This document shows positions 8,541 to 19,369 of a DNA stretch of 64,000 nucleotides, piece by piece. Location: NCBI GenBank assembly GCA_016219985.1, contig JACRJO010000009.1:1-64000 (forward strand), given 5' to 3'. The notes under the pieces are model-generated. The model made no database searches. It was not told where the DNA came from and worked only from the letters and a program-made list of their open reading frames with translations. Position 1 is the stretch's first letter. Each line of letters opens with the position of its first letter. The stretch comes from Sphingobacteriales bacterium (GTDB lineage: Bacteria; Bacteroidota; Bacteroidia; Chitinophagales; Chitinophagaceae). Position numbers and translations under genes: made by a program.

Positions 8541-11453
8541 TTATTGAATGGCCAGTTTCAGCTGCACTGTCTGGGTGGCAGCCCGGATGCTCAGCATATA
8601 GATTCCGGCCGGCAACTTACTTATTTTTCCGTCCATCGCTACCTGGTGCTTTCCTTTGGAAAAAGACCGGGACAAGAGGTTCCCCATCCTTCTCCCGGAA
8701 ATATCATACAGGTCCGCGGTTACGATCCCCGTTTGAGGCACATCGATCTCAAGCACGGTATTCGCAGCTGCCGGATTGGGATAAAGATTGGCCATGAACC
8801 GGTTTCCCGCCGGCGTCACCCCGCCACCCCCTGTCACCACGGCATTGCTCAGGTTCCGGTTCAGGTAGATATGAAACTCCCCGGGTTGCAGGTTAAAATT
8901 CTGAGCCGAACCGGTGGAGGTAAACGTGCCCCCGTTCAGGTAATCATACCAGGTGCCGGCTGACGGGAAGGTATAGGTGCCGGTCTGCGCCGTTACATCA
9001 AAATTCCCGACGACGCATAACATGGAAGAATCCGTGGCGCTGCGCAGGGTTAAGGTTTTAAAAGCCGGGGCCAGGCTCCGCGCAATGGTAATATTATTGG
9101 CGGTGAATACATCTTTATACCAGGGATGCGCCCGCAGTTTGTTCAGGCTGCTGAAAATATCATAAAGCCTTTTACGTCCCAATACCGTTAGGTAATCCCA
9201 GCGGATGGGTTTATTGCTTAACCGGCAATTATTATTGATCGTACCGTCGGTGCAGCGGTTGATGGAAAAATCATAGCCCAGTTCACCAAACTGCCAGATC
9301 ATTTTCGGGCCGGGGGCAGACAGGAAGAAACCGGCGCAGAGTTCAACCCGTTTCAGGGCCGTTGCCAGGTCCCGCACATTGTGCGTGCTGTTAGAACTGT
9401 TCCCGAAATTCAGGTTCTTGTACATCATACGTTCCTCATCATGGCTCTCCATATAACTCACGAGGTGGGGTTTGTTCCAGCCGCGGGAACTATAGAGATA
9501 ACGGTCAAAATTGGAGGTATTGACCCAGCCCATGGAGGCTTCGTCGAAATTATAGGTATCATTCCCCCATAGCATCATCCCATAGTCAGACAGTTCGATT
9601 TCCTCGTTGTCCTGGGCGAAATGTTCCAGGATCACATAACTGCCGGGTGATTTCAGCTGGCAGGTATCATAATATTTTTTCCAGATAGCCACGCGGTCGG
9701 CATGGTACTGGTAAATACAGGCTTCATTGGAAGCGCTGCCCCCGCATTGTGCATTTTGGGTAAACCCTTTTGACAGGTCGAACCGGAACCCGTCGATCTT
9801 GTATTCCTGCAACCAGTGTTCCATCACGCGGCTGGAGAAATAACGGGTGGCCAGGCTTTCGTGGTTGAAATCGTTGAACACATTATACGGATGCGTAGCC
9901 GTAACGTTCAGCCAGGGATTATTGGCCGCCGGCTGGTTGCTGCCGCTGTTCCAATAGAGTTTTGCCAGCGGGTTTTCACCGGTGGTATGGTTCAGGGCAA
10001 TATCCATAATAACAGCGATTCCCCTGCGGTGACAGCTGTCAATAAATTCTTTTAACCGGTTCTTGGGACCATAATATTTGTCCGGCGCCAGGAAATAATC
10101 AGGATTGTACCCCCAGCTTTCATTGCCTTCAAACTCATTGAGGGGCATCAGCTGGATGGCGTTCACCCCCATGGTTTGAAAATAATTCAGGGAATCCCGG
10201 ATGGTCTTCCAGTCATGCGCTTCCACAAAATCCCGGAGCAGGGCTTCATAGATCACCAGGCTTCTTTTATCCGGACGGGCAAAATTGGTTACGGTCCAGT
10301 TATACACCGGCGCATTGGTTTGCAGCACGCTCACGATGCCCGTGGTGAGCCCGGTGGGATAAGCTTTTAAAGAGGGGTAGGTGGCAGAATTGATAAACCC
10401 GTCATTATTCGGATCGAGGATCTTTTCTGAATAAGGATCCCCGGTTTTAATAGTGCCATCAACGAGGTACTGAAAAGCATATTCTGTTCCCGGTGTAAGA
10501 CCGGATACCCTCAGCCACCAGTAATTACCATCGGGGGTTTTGTTCATTACATAGCTGCTCTGTTCGGTCCAGTTACTGCCGGGGAATTCACCGATCAGGG
10601 AAACCCTGGTTTTATTCGGTGCATATAACACCAATACTACCGATGTATTGCCTGCTTCGTAATTGATCCCGTCCCGTACTCCCGGTGGCAGGGGAGCCAC
10701 AGTGACCGGTGTGGAAACAAAGAACTGGAAGCTTTCTGATTTGGTGACAGATCCGTCAATCGCATCCACCCGGATGGTCTGGTTCCCCCCGGTGGTCAGC
10801 GTGGGGTTGGCAGAAACCGTGGTAACACCCGCAGCAGACTGGATCTCTGTTCCATTCAGAAAGAGTTTCATGGTCGAGGAAATATTCGCAATGGCGGTGA
10901 GCTGAATATTATCTCCCACCTGTTTACTGATGGGCTCCGGGATACGCGTACTGGTAGGCTGAAATAAAGGAACGGTAAAGCGGGTGGCAATGGTATTATC
11001 GTATACCGGGATGAACATATCGCTGGCATCCGTGTTTCTTTGAACTGCCGTGCCGGCCCCGTTGCGGAAAAGGATCGCGATCTTCAGAATGGTTTCCCCG
11101 GCGGGAACTCCCGTAGGAGCATTAAAAAATGTACGGGGATTTGAAATGGTATAACTCCATTTATTATTACCGAGGTACGAAGCCTGCGCAGCCGCGGGTG
11201 TGGTGGCCCAGGTAAATTTTGCATATTTCCAGTCCGTGGGACCGGTACTGGCGCTCGTGATTAACCCGATATGGACATATACATCAGCCGTGCTGCCATA
11301 ATTAAACAAACCCTGGTTCCCCTTCGAGGCATCCATGGTGATCGTAATATTATCATTGTCCTTGGGAAAATCCGGAGTCCAGGTAAGTAACTGGGCTGTG
11401 GCTGAAACAGCAGCACATACTATGGCGCATAGCAGCGTAAGTATTCTTTTCAT
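8541..11453 (-). CDS. Secreted GH13 alpha-amylase-family glycosidase with T9SS sorting tail
   Basis: 970 aa from the ATG at 11453, which gives a clean signal peptide (MKRILTLLCAIVCAAVSATA). N-terminal E-set/starch-binding-like beta domains precede a GH13 barrel. Conserved regions are visible: DIALNH (Asp484), GFRFDLSKGF with nucleophile Asp559, ILEHF with acid/base Glu610, and MESHDEE with Asp672. The last 80 residues (FMANLYPNPAAANTVLEI to the end) are a type A T9SS C-terminal signal, so the enzyme is exported to the surface or medium through the Por system. It probably cuts starch or related alpha-glucans for the SusCD pair upstream. Confidence 0.93.
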   Translation of the reverse strand: MKRILTLLCAIVCAAVSATAQLLTWTPDFPKDNDNITITMDASKGNQGLFNYGSTADVYVHIGLITSASTGPTDWKYAKFTWATTPAAAQASYLGNNKWSYTISNPRTFFNAPTGVPAGETILKIAILFRNGAGTAVQRNTDASDMFIPVYDNTIATRFTVPLFQPTSTRIPEPISKQVGDNIQLTAIANISSTMKLFLNGTEIQSAAGVTTVSANPTLTTGGNQTIRVDAIDGSVTKSESFQFFVSTPVTVAPLPPGVRDGINYEAGNTSVVLVLYAPNKTRVSLIGEFPGSNWTEQSSYVMNKTPDGNYWWLRVSGLTPGTEYAFQYLVDGTIKTGDPYSEKILDPNNDGFINSATYPSLKAYPTGLTTGIVSVLQTNAPVYNWTVTNFARPDKRSLVIYEALLRDFVEAHDWKTIRDSLNYFQTMGVNAIQLMPLNEFEGNESWGYNPDYFLAPDKYYGPKNRLKEFIDSCHRRGIAVIMDIALNHTTGENPLAKLYWNSGSNQPAANNPWLNVTATHPYNVFNDFNHESLATRYFSSRVMEHWLQEYKIDGFRFDLSKGFTQNAQCGGSASNEACIYQYHADRVAIWKKYYDTCQLKSPGSYVILEHFAQDNEEIELSDYGMMLWGNDTYNFDEASMGWVNTSNFDRYLYSSRGWNKPHLVSYMESHDEERMMYKNLNFGNSSNSTHNVRDLATALKRVELCAGFFLSAPGPKMIWQFGELGYDFSINRCTDGTINNNCRLSNKPIRWDYLTVLGRKRLYDIFSSLNKLRAHPWYKDVFTANNITIARSLAPAFKTLTLRSATDSSMLCVVGNFDVTAQTGTYTFPSAGTWYDYLNGGTFTSTGSAQNFNLQPGEFHIYLNRNLSNAVVTGGGGVTPAGNRFMANLYPNPAAANTVLEIDVPQTGIVTADLYDISGRRMGNLLSRSFSKGKHQVAMDGKISKLPAGIYMLSIRAATQTVQLKLAIQ

Positions 11454-11590
11454 AGCAAGATCGTTTAACAATAACAGGACCGGGCCAATCCCAGGATCCG
11501 GATTCGAAGTTAGTAAATATGTACTTATTACACATTAATTTTTAGACCCGGTTCCACCAGCGGGGATTATTTTCAGGGCCGGCTGATTAA

Positions 11591-13717
<2,127 letters not shown>

Positions 13718-13834
13718 TTATTGCCTTTGCCATGAATATGGTCTAACTTAGTAGGGAACGAATTTTGCACTGATAACCTCCCCGTACCGCCGTTATTAAA
13801 GCAACCTGTCCTGGCTAAATAAAAAATATACACC

Positions 13835-14395
13835 ATGATCAAAAAATTAGCCGGTGAAATCTGGAAACCACTGAGTTTTTCCGGATGGAGGCAACTTCGA
13901 AACAGATATGCCGTATCCAGCAAGGGACGTATTGCCAGTTATAAAGAAGATGTAACGGATGGCAAATTGCTGAGTGGTTCGCTGACCACCGGATACCGCA
14001 CACTCAACCTGCACCGCCCGGGCAATAAAGGCACGCTCTACATACACCGGGAAATTGCCAAACTGATGGTGAACCGCAAGTCGGCCTCCCATAAATATGT
14101 CATACATAAAAATCACAACAAACTGGACAATGACACCCGGAACCTGAAATGGGCCACCCTGGAAGAAATGATGAAACACCAGCAGGAAAGCCCGGCCAAG
14201 AAAGCCTATAAAATAAAACAGGCCAATAAGACTACGGGGTTAAAACTGACTGCCTCCCAGGTGAGCCGGATCAAATCCGTCTTGGGTAACAAAAAGCGGA
14301 ATATCACCATCCGGCAACTGGCCGGCAAATACGGGGTGAGCGAAATGACCCTGTACCGGATCAAGAGCGGGGAGAATTGGGGAAGGGTGAAGTAG
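13835..14395 (+). CDS. NUMOD4/HNH-like DNA-binding protein with C-terminal HTH
   Basis: 186 aa. The N-terminus (GEIWKPLSFS ... YAVSSKGRIASY) is a NUMOD4 motif, followed by an HNH_3-like segment (LYIHREIAKLMV ... VIHKNHNKLDNDTRNLKWAT). The C-terminal 50 residues (LTASQVSRIKSVL ... IRQLAGKYGVSEMTLYRIKS) form a resolvase-like helix-turn-helix. NUMOD4 and HNH modules come from homing endonucleases, but stand-alone chromosomal copies are common in this phylum and may act as regulators. The usual HNH sequence NHIDGNKTNN is altered to IHKNHNKLDN, so nuclease activity is uncertain. A repeat of TAGTCGA heptads begins exactly at its stop codon. Confidence 0.75.
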   Translation: MIKKLAGEIWKPLSFSGWRQLRNRYAVSSKGRIASYKEDVTDGKLLSGSLTTGYRTLNLHRPGNKGTLYIHREIAKLMVNRKSASHKYVIHKNHNKLDNDTRNLKWATLEEMMKHQQESPAKKAYKIKQANKTTGLKLTASQVSRIKSVLGNKKRNITIRQLAGKYGVSEMTLYRIKSGENWGRVK

Positions 14396-14426
14396 TCGAT
14401 AGTCTTTAGTCGATAGTCGGTAGTTA
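14393..14426 (+). repeat. Heptad repeat, family R5 (AGTCGAT units) starting at a stop codon
   Basis: Units AGTCGAT, AGTCTTT, AGTCGAT, AGTCGGT, AGTTAGG follow one another with a 7-bp step. The first TAG is the stop codon of the NUMOD4 gene; TAG recurs every 7 bp and so falls in all three frames. The same family follows cysS at 55069-55120. Confidence 0.8.
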
Positions 14427-14463
14427 GGGGAACTGTTATATCTTTAGCAGCCAAAAAACCTTT

Positions 14464-15132
14464 ATGCTGCAACCTTCCACGCTTAAATTCCTGAAAGATT
14501 TAAAGAAGAACAATAACAAAGCCTGGTTTGATAAAAACCGGAAAGTATATGAGCAGGCAAAAACTGATTTCACCGCTTTCATCCAGGAAGTGATTGACCA
14601 GTTCAGTAAAAAAGATCCTTCTCTTAAAGGCCTGCTGGCAAAGAATTGCCTGTTCCGGATCAACCGGGATATCCGTTTTTCCAAAGACAAATCTCCCTAC
14701 AAGACCAATATGGGCGCCTATATCAACCCGGGTGGTAAGAAATCGGTGCTGGCCGGTTATTATTTTCACTGCGAACCGGGCAAGGCCTTTGCCGGGGGCG
14801 GAATGTGGATGCCCCTGCCACCTGAACTGAATAAAGTAAGACAGGAGCTCGATTACAATTTTGCAGCTTTTAAAAAGATCACCAGTTCTAAAAAATTCAA
14901 ATCGGTTTACGGCGATCTTTCCCGCGACGCGGAATATACCCTGACCCGTTTACCCAAAGGTTATGAAGCGGATAATCCCGCCGGCGACTACCTGAAACTG
15001 AAAAGTTTTGTAGCGCTGACCAACCTGACCGATACGGACCTGGGCTCAAAAGGGCTGGTAAAAAAAACGGTTGCAGCTTTTGAAGCCCTGCAACCGCTGA
15101 CTGCATTCCTGAATCACGCTTTATCCGAGTAA
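14464..15132 (+). CDS. DUF2461 (TIGR02453) family protein
   Basis: 222 aa cytosolic protein. Family hallmarks are FLKDLKKNNNKAWFDKNRK at the N-terminus, FRINRDIRFSKDKSPYKTN in the middle and GGGMWMPLPPELNKVR further on. The function of DUF2461 is unknown. The gene begins 38 bp after the R5 repeat and overlaps the convergent asd gene by 12 bp at the 3' ends. Confidence 0.88.
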   Translation: MLQPSTLKFLKDLKKNNNKAWFDKNRKVYEQAKTDFTAFIQEVIDQFSKKDPSLKGLLAKNCLFRINRDIRFSKDKSPYKTNMGAYINPGGKKSVLAGYYFHCEPGKAFAGGGMWMPLPPELNKVRQELDYNFAAFKKITSSKKFKSVYGDLSRDAEYTLTRLPKGYEADNPAGDYLKLKSFVALTNLTDTDLGSKGLVKKTVAAFEALQPLTAFLNHALSE

Positions 15133-16131
15133 TCCCTTCGCACTTAAATATTCCGCGATCTGCACCGCGTTGGTGGCAGCTCCTTTGCGCAGGTTATCCG
15201 ACACCACCCACATATTGAGGGTATTGGGCTGGCTTTCATCCCTTCTCAGCCGGCCTACAAATACCTCATCTTTTTCATGCGCATCCTTCGGCATCGGGTA
15301 TTGCTGGTTCGCGGGATCATCCACCAGCACCACACCGGGTGAAGATTGCAGCAATGCTTTTACTTCGGCGAGATCGAAATCACGGGCAAATTCCACATTC
15401 ACCGCTTCGCTGTGCCCGCCCATTACCGGGATCCGCACCGTGGTGGCGGTTACCCGGATCGTATCATCCCGCATGATCTTACAGGTCTCGTTCACCATTT
15501 TCATTTCTTCCTTGGTATAACCATTGTCGAGAAACACATCAATCTGCGGAATCACATTCAGGTCGATCGGGTATTTATAGGCCATCGGGTAGGCGGTATC
15601 TTCTCCCTTTACCTCTTTCACTCTTTCACCCCGGAGCTGGTCCACGGCTTTTACGCCGGTACCAGTAACACTCTGGTATGTACTCACCACCACCCGTTTG
15701 ATACCATATTTTTTATGCAGCGGGTTTAAGGCCACCACCATCTGGATCGTTGAACAATTGGGATTGGCAATGATCTTATCCGCGGCTGTCAGCACATCGG
15801 CATTGATCTCCGGCACCACCAGCGGTTTGGCGGGATCCATTCTCCAGGCAGATGAATTATCCACGACGGTGATACCGGCTTCCGCAAACTTCGGCGCCCA
15901 TTCGAGGGAAGTGCCTCCGCCCGCAGAGAAAAGGGCAACAGCCGGTTTCGCGGCAATGGCATCGGTCATACTCACCACTTTATACTTTTTACCCTTGAAC
16001 TCTACTTCTTTTCCGACCGATTTCTCAGAAGCCACCGGTACCAGTTCGGTAACCGGGAAATTCCGTTCTGCCAGTACCTGTAACATTTTGGTGCCCACCA
16101 ACCCGGTGGCGCCGACTACTGCAACTTTCAT
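15121..16131 (-). CDS. asd: Aspartate-semialdehyde dehydrogenase
   Basis: 336 aa from the ATG at 16131, preceded by GGGGGG as ribosome-binding site. A further-upstream in-frame start at 16155 would include a hairpin. It reduces aspartyl phosphate to aspartate semialdehyde, the branch point to Lys, Thr, Met, Ile and diaminopimelate. NADP-binding GATGLVGTKML is at the N-terminus; the catalytic Cys126 lies in NPNCSTIQ and the active-site His in GGHSEAVNVEF. The 5' leader is unusual: promoter, 14-codon leader peptide, intrinsic terminator, and a second perfect hairpin (CTTCCGC/GCGGAAG, 16146-16162) just before the ribosome-binding site. This points to attenuation control. Confidence 0.96.
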   Translation of the reverse strand: MKVAVVGATGLVGTKMLQVLAERNFPVTELVPVASEKSVGKEVEFKGKKYKVVSMTDAIAAKPAVALFSAGGGTSLEWAPKFAEAGITVVDNSSAWRMDPAKPLVVPEINADVLTAADKIIANPNCSTIQMVVALNPLHKKYGIKRVVVSTYQSVTGTGVKAVDQLRGERVKEVKGEDTAYPMAYKYPIDLNVIPQIDVFLDNGYTKEEMKMVNETCKIMRDDTIRVTATTVRIPVMGGHSEAVNVEFARDFDLAEVKALLQSSPGVVLVDDPANQQYPMPKDAHEKDEVFVGRLRRDESQPNTLNMWVVSDNLRKGAATNAVQIAEYLSAKGLLG

Positions 16132-16188
16132 TTTGTTTCCCCCCATCTTCCGCAAGGCGGAAGCTTTTGATTAAAAAATAATGGTTAT

Positions 16189-16214
16189 AAAAAAAGCCTC
16201 CCGGTGTGGAAGGC
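16189..16214 (-). terminator. Intrinsic terminator inside the asd leader (attenuator)
   Basis: On the minus strand GCCTTCC-ACACC-GGGAGGC followed by seven T. It has a 7-bp stem with one G-T wobble and lies between the leader peptide and asd. The left arm CCTTCC is complementary to GGAAGG at 16256-16261 just after the leader-peptide stop, so an alternative antiterminator pairing is possible. Confidence 0.75.
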
Positions 16215-16262
16215 CTGCTAAACTTTTTATGTTGCTACACATATAACGCTGCAAACCTTCCC

Positions 16263-16307
16263 TCAGGAATGTTTAATAGTGCGTTTTGTGTGTTTCTTTA
16301 TCATCAT
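16263..16307 (-). CDS. Putative asd leader peptide (MMIKKHTKRTIKHS)
   Basis: A 14-codon open frame that begins 8 bases after the end of the -7 box, so the transcript would be almost leaderless. Ten of 14 residues (four Lys, two Thr, two Ile, two Met) are aspartate-family amino acids, the end products that depend on Asd. The stop codon is followed directly by GGGAAGG, the candidate antiterminator strand. A ribosome that completes the peptide would cover that strand and let the terminator form; one stalled at the Lys/Thr/Ile codons would leave it free. This follows the trp/thr attenuation logic; the peptide itself is inferred, not demonstrated. Confidence 0.65.
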   Translation of the reverse strand: MMIKKHTKRTIKHS

Positions 16308-16314
16308 TGCGGTG

Positions 16315-16346
16315 CAAAAATAGCCCCGGCGGGAGTTACAGCCAAA
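16315..16346 (-). promoter_or_regulatory. asd promoter (-33 TTTG, 20-bp spacer, -7 TATTTTTG)
   Basis: On the minus strand TTTG (16346-16343) is followed after exactly 20 bp by TATTTTTG (16322-16315), a full match to the Bacteroidota consensus TTTG/TAnnTTTG. The expected start of transcription is at about 16308-16311, directly before the leader-peptide ATG. Confidence 0.8.
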
Positions 16347-16418
16347 TAATGATCCAAAATTTTTACCCAAAAGGGGGACAAGTCTGCCCAGGATCCGGAA
16401 AAAAAATATATTGCCCCT

Positions 16419-18134
16419 ATGAAAACAACCTTATCCTTCCTGCTAAGCATCGCTTTGCTTACACCTGTTTGTTTGTGGACGCAAAACAGGTACGCTGTTG
16501 TGATCACTGAGATTATGGCAGATCCCTCTCCGGCAGTTGGCTTACCGGCCAATGAATGGATCGAGTTAAAGAACTGCAGCAATACCCCGGTCAGTTTACA
16601 AAACTGGCGGATCGCTGATGCCGGCGGGCAAAGCGGCCTGTTTCCCCATTTCATCCTGCAACCGGATAGTTTTGTCATTGTCTGCCCTTCGTCCGCTGCA
16701 GCCGCTATGTCCGCATCCGGAACCGTGCTTGCGGTCAGTTCTTTCCCTTCACTGGATAATGACGGGGAATTGTTATCCCTGAAAGCCGCCAACAGCATGA
16801 TCATTCATGCCGTGCATTACGCTTCTTCCTGGTACCGGAATGAACTGAAGAAAGAAGGAGGCTGGACACTGGAAATGACGGATCCCCGCAATCCCTGCAG
16901 CGGCCGTTCAAACTGGAGCGCCAGTATTCATCCCTCGGGGGGTACGCCCGGTAAAAAAAATTCAACGGACGCCCCTGCTGAAGATGCGACGGCCCCGCGG
17001 CTGGTAAGAACCTATACGACCGACAGCCTCACCCTGGTACTGGTCTTTGATGAACCACTGGACAGCGTATCCGGCGCCACCCTCTCCCATTATGCCATTG
17101 ACGGCAGTTTATCATTTAGCAAGGCCGTCACCCTTCCGCCCCTGTTTAGCGAAGTGGCCCTGACCCTGACCACGCCCATGCAGGCCGGTACGGTCTACCA
17201 TCTCCGGGCCCTGAACCTGCAGGATTGTAAAGGGAACAGCCTGGCGGGCGAAGTCACCGTAAAAGCGGGCCGGCCTTCCGAAGCCCTGCCCGGCGACTGG
17301 ATCATCAACGAGATCCTGTTTAATCCAAAACCTAACGGTTACGATTACGTGGAATTTTTTAACCAGGGAAACCGGATCCTCGATGCGGCGAGGCTCTTTA
17401 TCGCCAACCGGAACACGGGCGGGGTGATCAGTTCGGTTAAACCGGTAAGCGCCGTCCCCTTCTATATTTTCCCCGGCGAATACCTTGTGCTGACTGAAGA
17501 GGCGGAGCAGCTGCCCCTGCACTACTTCGTGAAAAACCCGGAAGTGGTGCTGGGCATTCCTTCCCTGCCCTCCTTCCCGGATGAGGAAGGAACTGTTGTA
17601 ACCCTGAACGGGCAGGGTGCAGTAACCGACGAAGTGCTGTACAAAGATGACTGGCATTTCAAACTGATCGATAACCCCGAAGGCGTTTCCCTGGAGCGCA
17701 TTGACCCCGAAGGTCCTTCACAGGAAGCAGGCAACTGGCACAGCGCCGCGTCCACGGCCGGGTATGGCACGCCGGGTTATAAAAATTCCCAGTACAAATT
17801 ACTGGACCCGGCAGGTGCACGCATTACGGTAACCCCCCAATTATTTTCCCCGGATAACGATGGCCGGGATGATGTGGCAACGATCCAATATACCGTAACA
17901 GGGACCGGTTATGTGGCCAACCTGACCATTTTTGATGCGGAAGGCAGACCCGTGCGATGGCTGGTCCGCAACGGTACCCTGGGATTAACCGGGAGCTGGA
18001 ACTGGGACGGCCTGGATGAAAAGGGAAAAAAATTACCCATTGGCCCGTATATCCTGTTTACAGAAATCTTCAACCTGCAGGGGAAGAAAGAGCAGTTAAA
18101 AAATGTGATCGTGCTGGCCCGGAAACTGAATTAA
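16419..18134 (+). CDS. Secreted lamin-tail-domain (LTD) protein
   Basis: 571 aa. Signal peptide (MKTTLSFLLSIALLTPVCLW), then two lamin-tail immunoglobulin-like domains: VVITEIMADPSPAVGLPANE at the start, and DWIINEILFNPKPNGYDYVE near residue 295. Between them is an Ig-like/bacterial SLH-type linker (LVLVFDEPLDSVSGATLSHY). The last 90 residues (LFSPDNDGRDDVATIQYTV ... DGLDEKGKKLPIGPYILFTE) resemble the gliding-motility/FlgD-like C-terminal module seen in exported proteins of this phylum. The function is unknown; an exported structural or adhesive role is inferred. A strong bidirectional terminator overlaps its last base pairs. Confidence 0.85.
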   Translation: MKTTLSFLLSIALLTPVCLWTQNRYAVVITEIMADPSPAVGLPANEWIELKNCSNTPVSLQNWRIADAGGQSGLFPHFILQPDSFVIVCPSSAAAAMSASGTVLAVSSFPSLDNDGELLSLKAANSMIIHAVHYASSWYRNELKKEGGWTLEMTDPRNPCSGRSNWSASIHPSGGTPGKKNSTDAPAEDATAPRLVRTYTTDSLTLVLVFDEPLDSVSGATLSHYAIDGSLSFSKAVTLPPLFSEVALTLTTPMQAGTVYHLRALNLQDCKGNSLAGEVTVKAGRPSEALPGDWIINEILFNPKPNGYDYVEFFNQGNRILDAARLFIANRNTGGVISSVKPVSAVPFYIFPGEYLVLTEEAEQLPLHYFVKNPEVVLGIPSLPSFPDEEGTVVTLNGQGAVTDEVLYKDDWHFKLIDNPEGVSLERIDPEGPSQEAGNWHSAASTAGYGTPGYKNSQYKLLDPAGARITVTPQLFSPDNDGRDDVATIQYTVTGTGYVANLTIFDAEGRPVRWLVRNGTLGLTGSWNWDGLDEKGKKLPIGPYILFTEIFNLQGKKEQLKNVIVLARKLN

Positions 18135-18170
18135 ACGAAAACAGCTCCTGTAGCGGAGCTGTTTTCGTTT
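18133..18170. terminator. Strong bidirectional terminator between convergent LTD and pfkB genes
   Basis: An almost 16-bp perfect stem (AAACGAAAACAGCTCC / GGAGCTGTTTTCGTTT) with a TGTAGC loop. It starts inside the LTD stop codon region and serves both converging transcripts. Confidence 0.9.
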
Positions 18171-18189
18171 ATTTAATGGCTGGTAAAAA

Positions 18190-19113
18190 TCAGATCAGCT
18201 CAATATCAAAACTAACCAGGTCCTTGAATTGCTGCAGCCGGGTATTGATATCTTCCTGGGTGACTTCTTTCAGGCGGGTGGGGCCGAATTTCTCCACGCA
18301 GAAGCTGGCCATAGCCGAACCCACAATGATGCCGCGTTTCATATTATCAAAGGAAATATCACCGGTCTTGGCGAGGTGTCCCATAAAACCACCGGCAAAG
18401 GTATCGCCGGCCCCGGTGGGATCGAATACATCCTCCAGCGGGAGGGCCGGGGCGAAGAATACTTCGTCGTCATGGAATAATAAAGCACCGTGCTCCCCTT
18501 TTTTAATGATCAGGAATTTCGGCCCCATGGCCATGATGGCCTTGGCTGCTTTTACCAGGGAGAAGAGACCGGTCAGTTGCCGGGCTTCGGCATCATTTAC
18601 GATCAGCATATCGACATACCGCATCACGATCTTCAGTTCAGGCATGGCGGACTCCATCCAGAAATTCATGGTATCCATGGCGATCAGCCGCGGACGTTGT
18701 TTCATTTCCTGGATCACATTCAGCTGGATCTTCGGGGCCAGGTTGCCCAGCATCAGGAATTCGGCCCCCTGGTAGCTGTCGGGCACTTTGGGGTCAAAAT
18801 CGGCCAGAACATTCAGGTCCGTCACCAGGGTATCGCGGCTGTTCATGTCTTCATGGTAGCGGCCACTCCAGAAAAAGGATTTCTTGCCGGGCACGATTTC
18901 CACCCCGTCCAGGTGTACCCCGCGGCTGCGCAGTTCGGCCATTTCCTCCTCCGGGAAATCCTCTCCCACGATCGAGATCTGCTGGACCGGCTTTATAAAA
19001 TTGCTGGCGGCATAGGCTACATAAATGGCCGAGCCCCCGACGATTTTAGCGGTTTTTCCAAAGGGTGTTTCAATGGCATCGAAGGCCATGGTTCCTACGG
19101 TGATTAAAGACAT
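18190..19113 (-). CDS. PfkB-family carbohydrate/nucleoside kinase
   Basis: 307 aa ribokinase-like kinase. The N-terminal signature is KIVGGSAIYVAYAASNF with a Gly-rich substrate loop. The C-terminal signature DPTGAGDTFAGGFMGHL holds the anion hole and catalytic Asp. The substrate cannot be fixed from sequence; close family members act on ribose, adenosine or other sugars. It is a single gene closed by the terminator at its 3' end, with no functional partner nearby. Confidence 0.9.
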   Translation of the reverse strand: MSLITVGTMAFDAIETPFGKTAKIVGGSAIYVAYAASNFIKPVQQISIVGEDFPEEEMAELRSRGVHLDGVEIVPGKKSFFWSGRYHEDMNSRDTLVTDLNVLADFDPKVPDSYQGAEFLMLGNLAPKIQLNVIQEMKQRPRLIAMDTMNFWMESAMPELKIVMRYVDMLIVNDAEARQLTGLFSLVKAAKAIMAMGPKFLIIKKGEHGALLFHDDEVFFAPALPLEDVFDPTGAGDTFAGGFMGHLAKTGDISFDNMKRGIIVGSAMASFCVEKFGPTRLKEVTQEDINTRLQQFKDLVSFDIELI

Positions 19114-19357
19114 GATTTAGTTTTTGAATATAAATAGCGTTACGGCGTGCAAACCTACATGAATTTTAGGGGATATTGAAACGTATTCGTTCCCCGGGCA
19201 GCATTGATGAATACGCTGGTTTTCGCAGCGCAGTCCCTGCCGGAGAAGTCCAATGCAGTTTATTTAATTGTAAGAAGCTGCGGGAAGGACAATTGAATCC
19301 CCGTTGGTAAAATTACCCCCTGCGGCAGCCCGTTATTCCCGGTCCCCGCCGATTTGA

Positions 19358-19365
19358 TACCTTTG
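19358..19365 (+). promoter_or_regulatory. -7 box TACCTTTG, four bases before the next start codon
   Basis: Full TAnnTTTG match. The ATG at 19370 follows after only 4 bases, so the transcript would be leaderless or start at the second ATG (19373). No -33 TTG at 20 bp. The 19114-19357 spacer shows nothing else. Confidence 0.4.
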
Positions 19366-19369
19366 GTTC

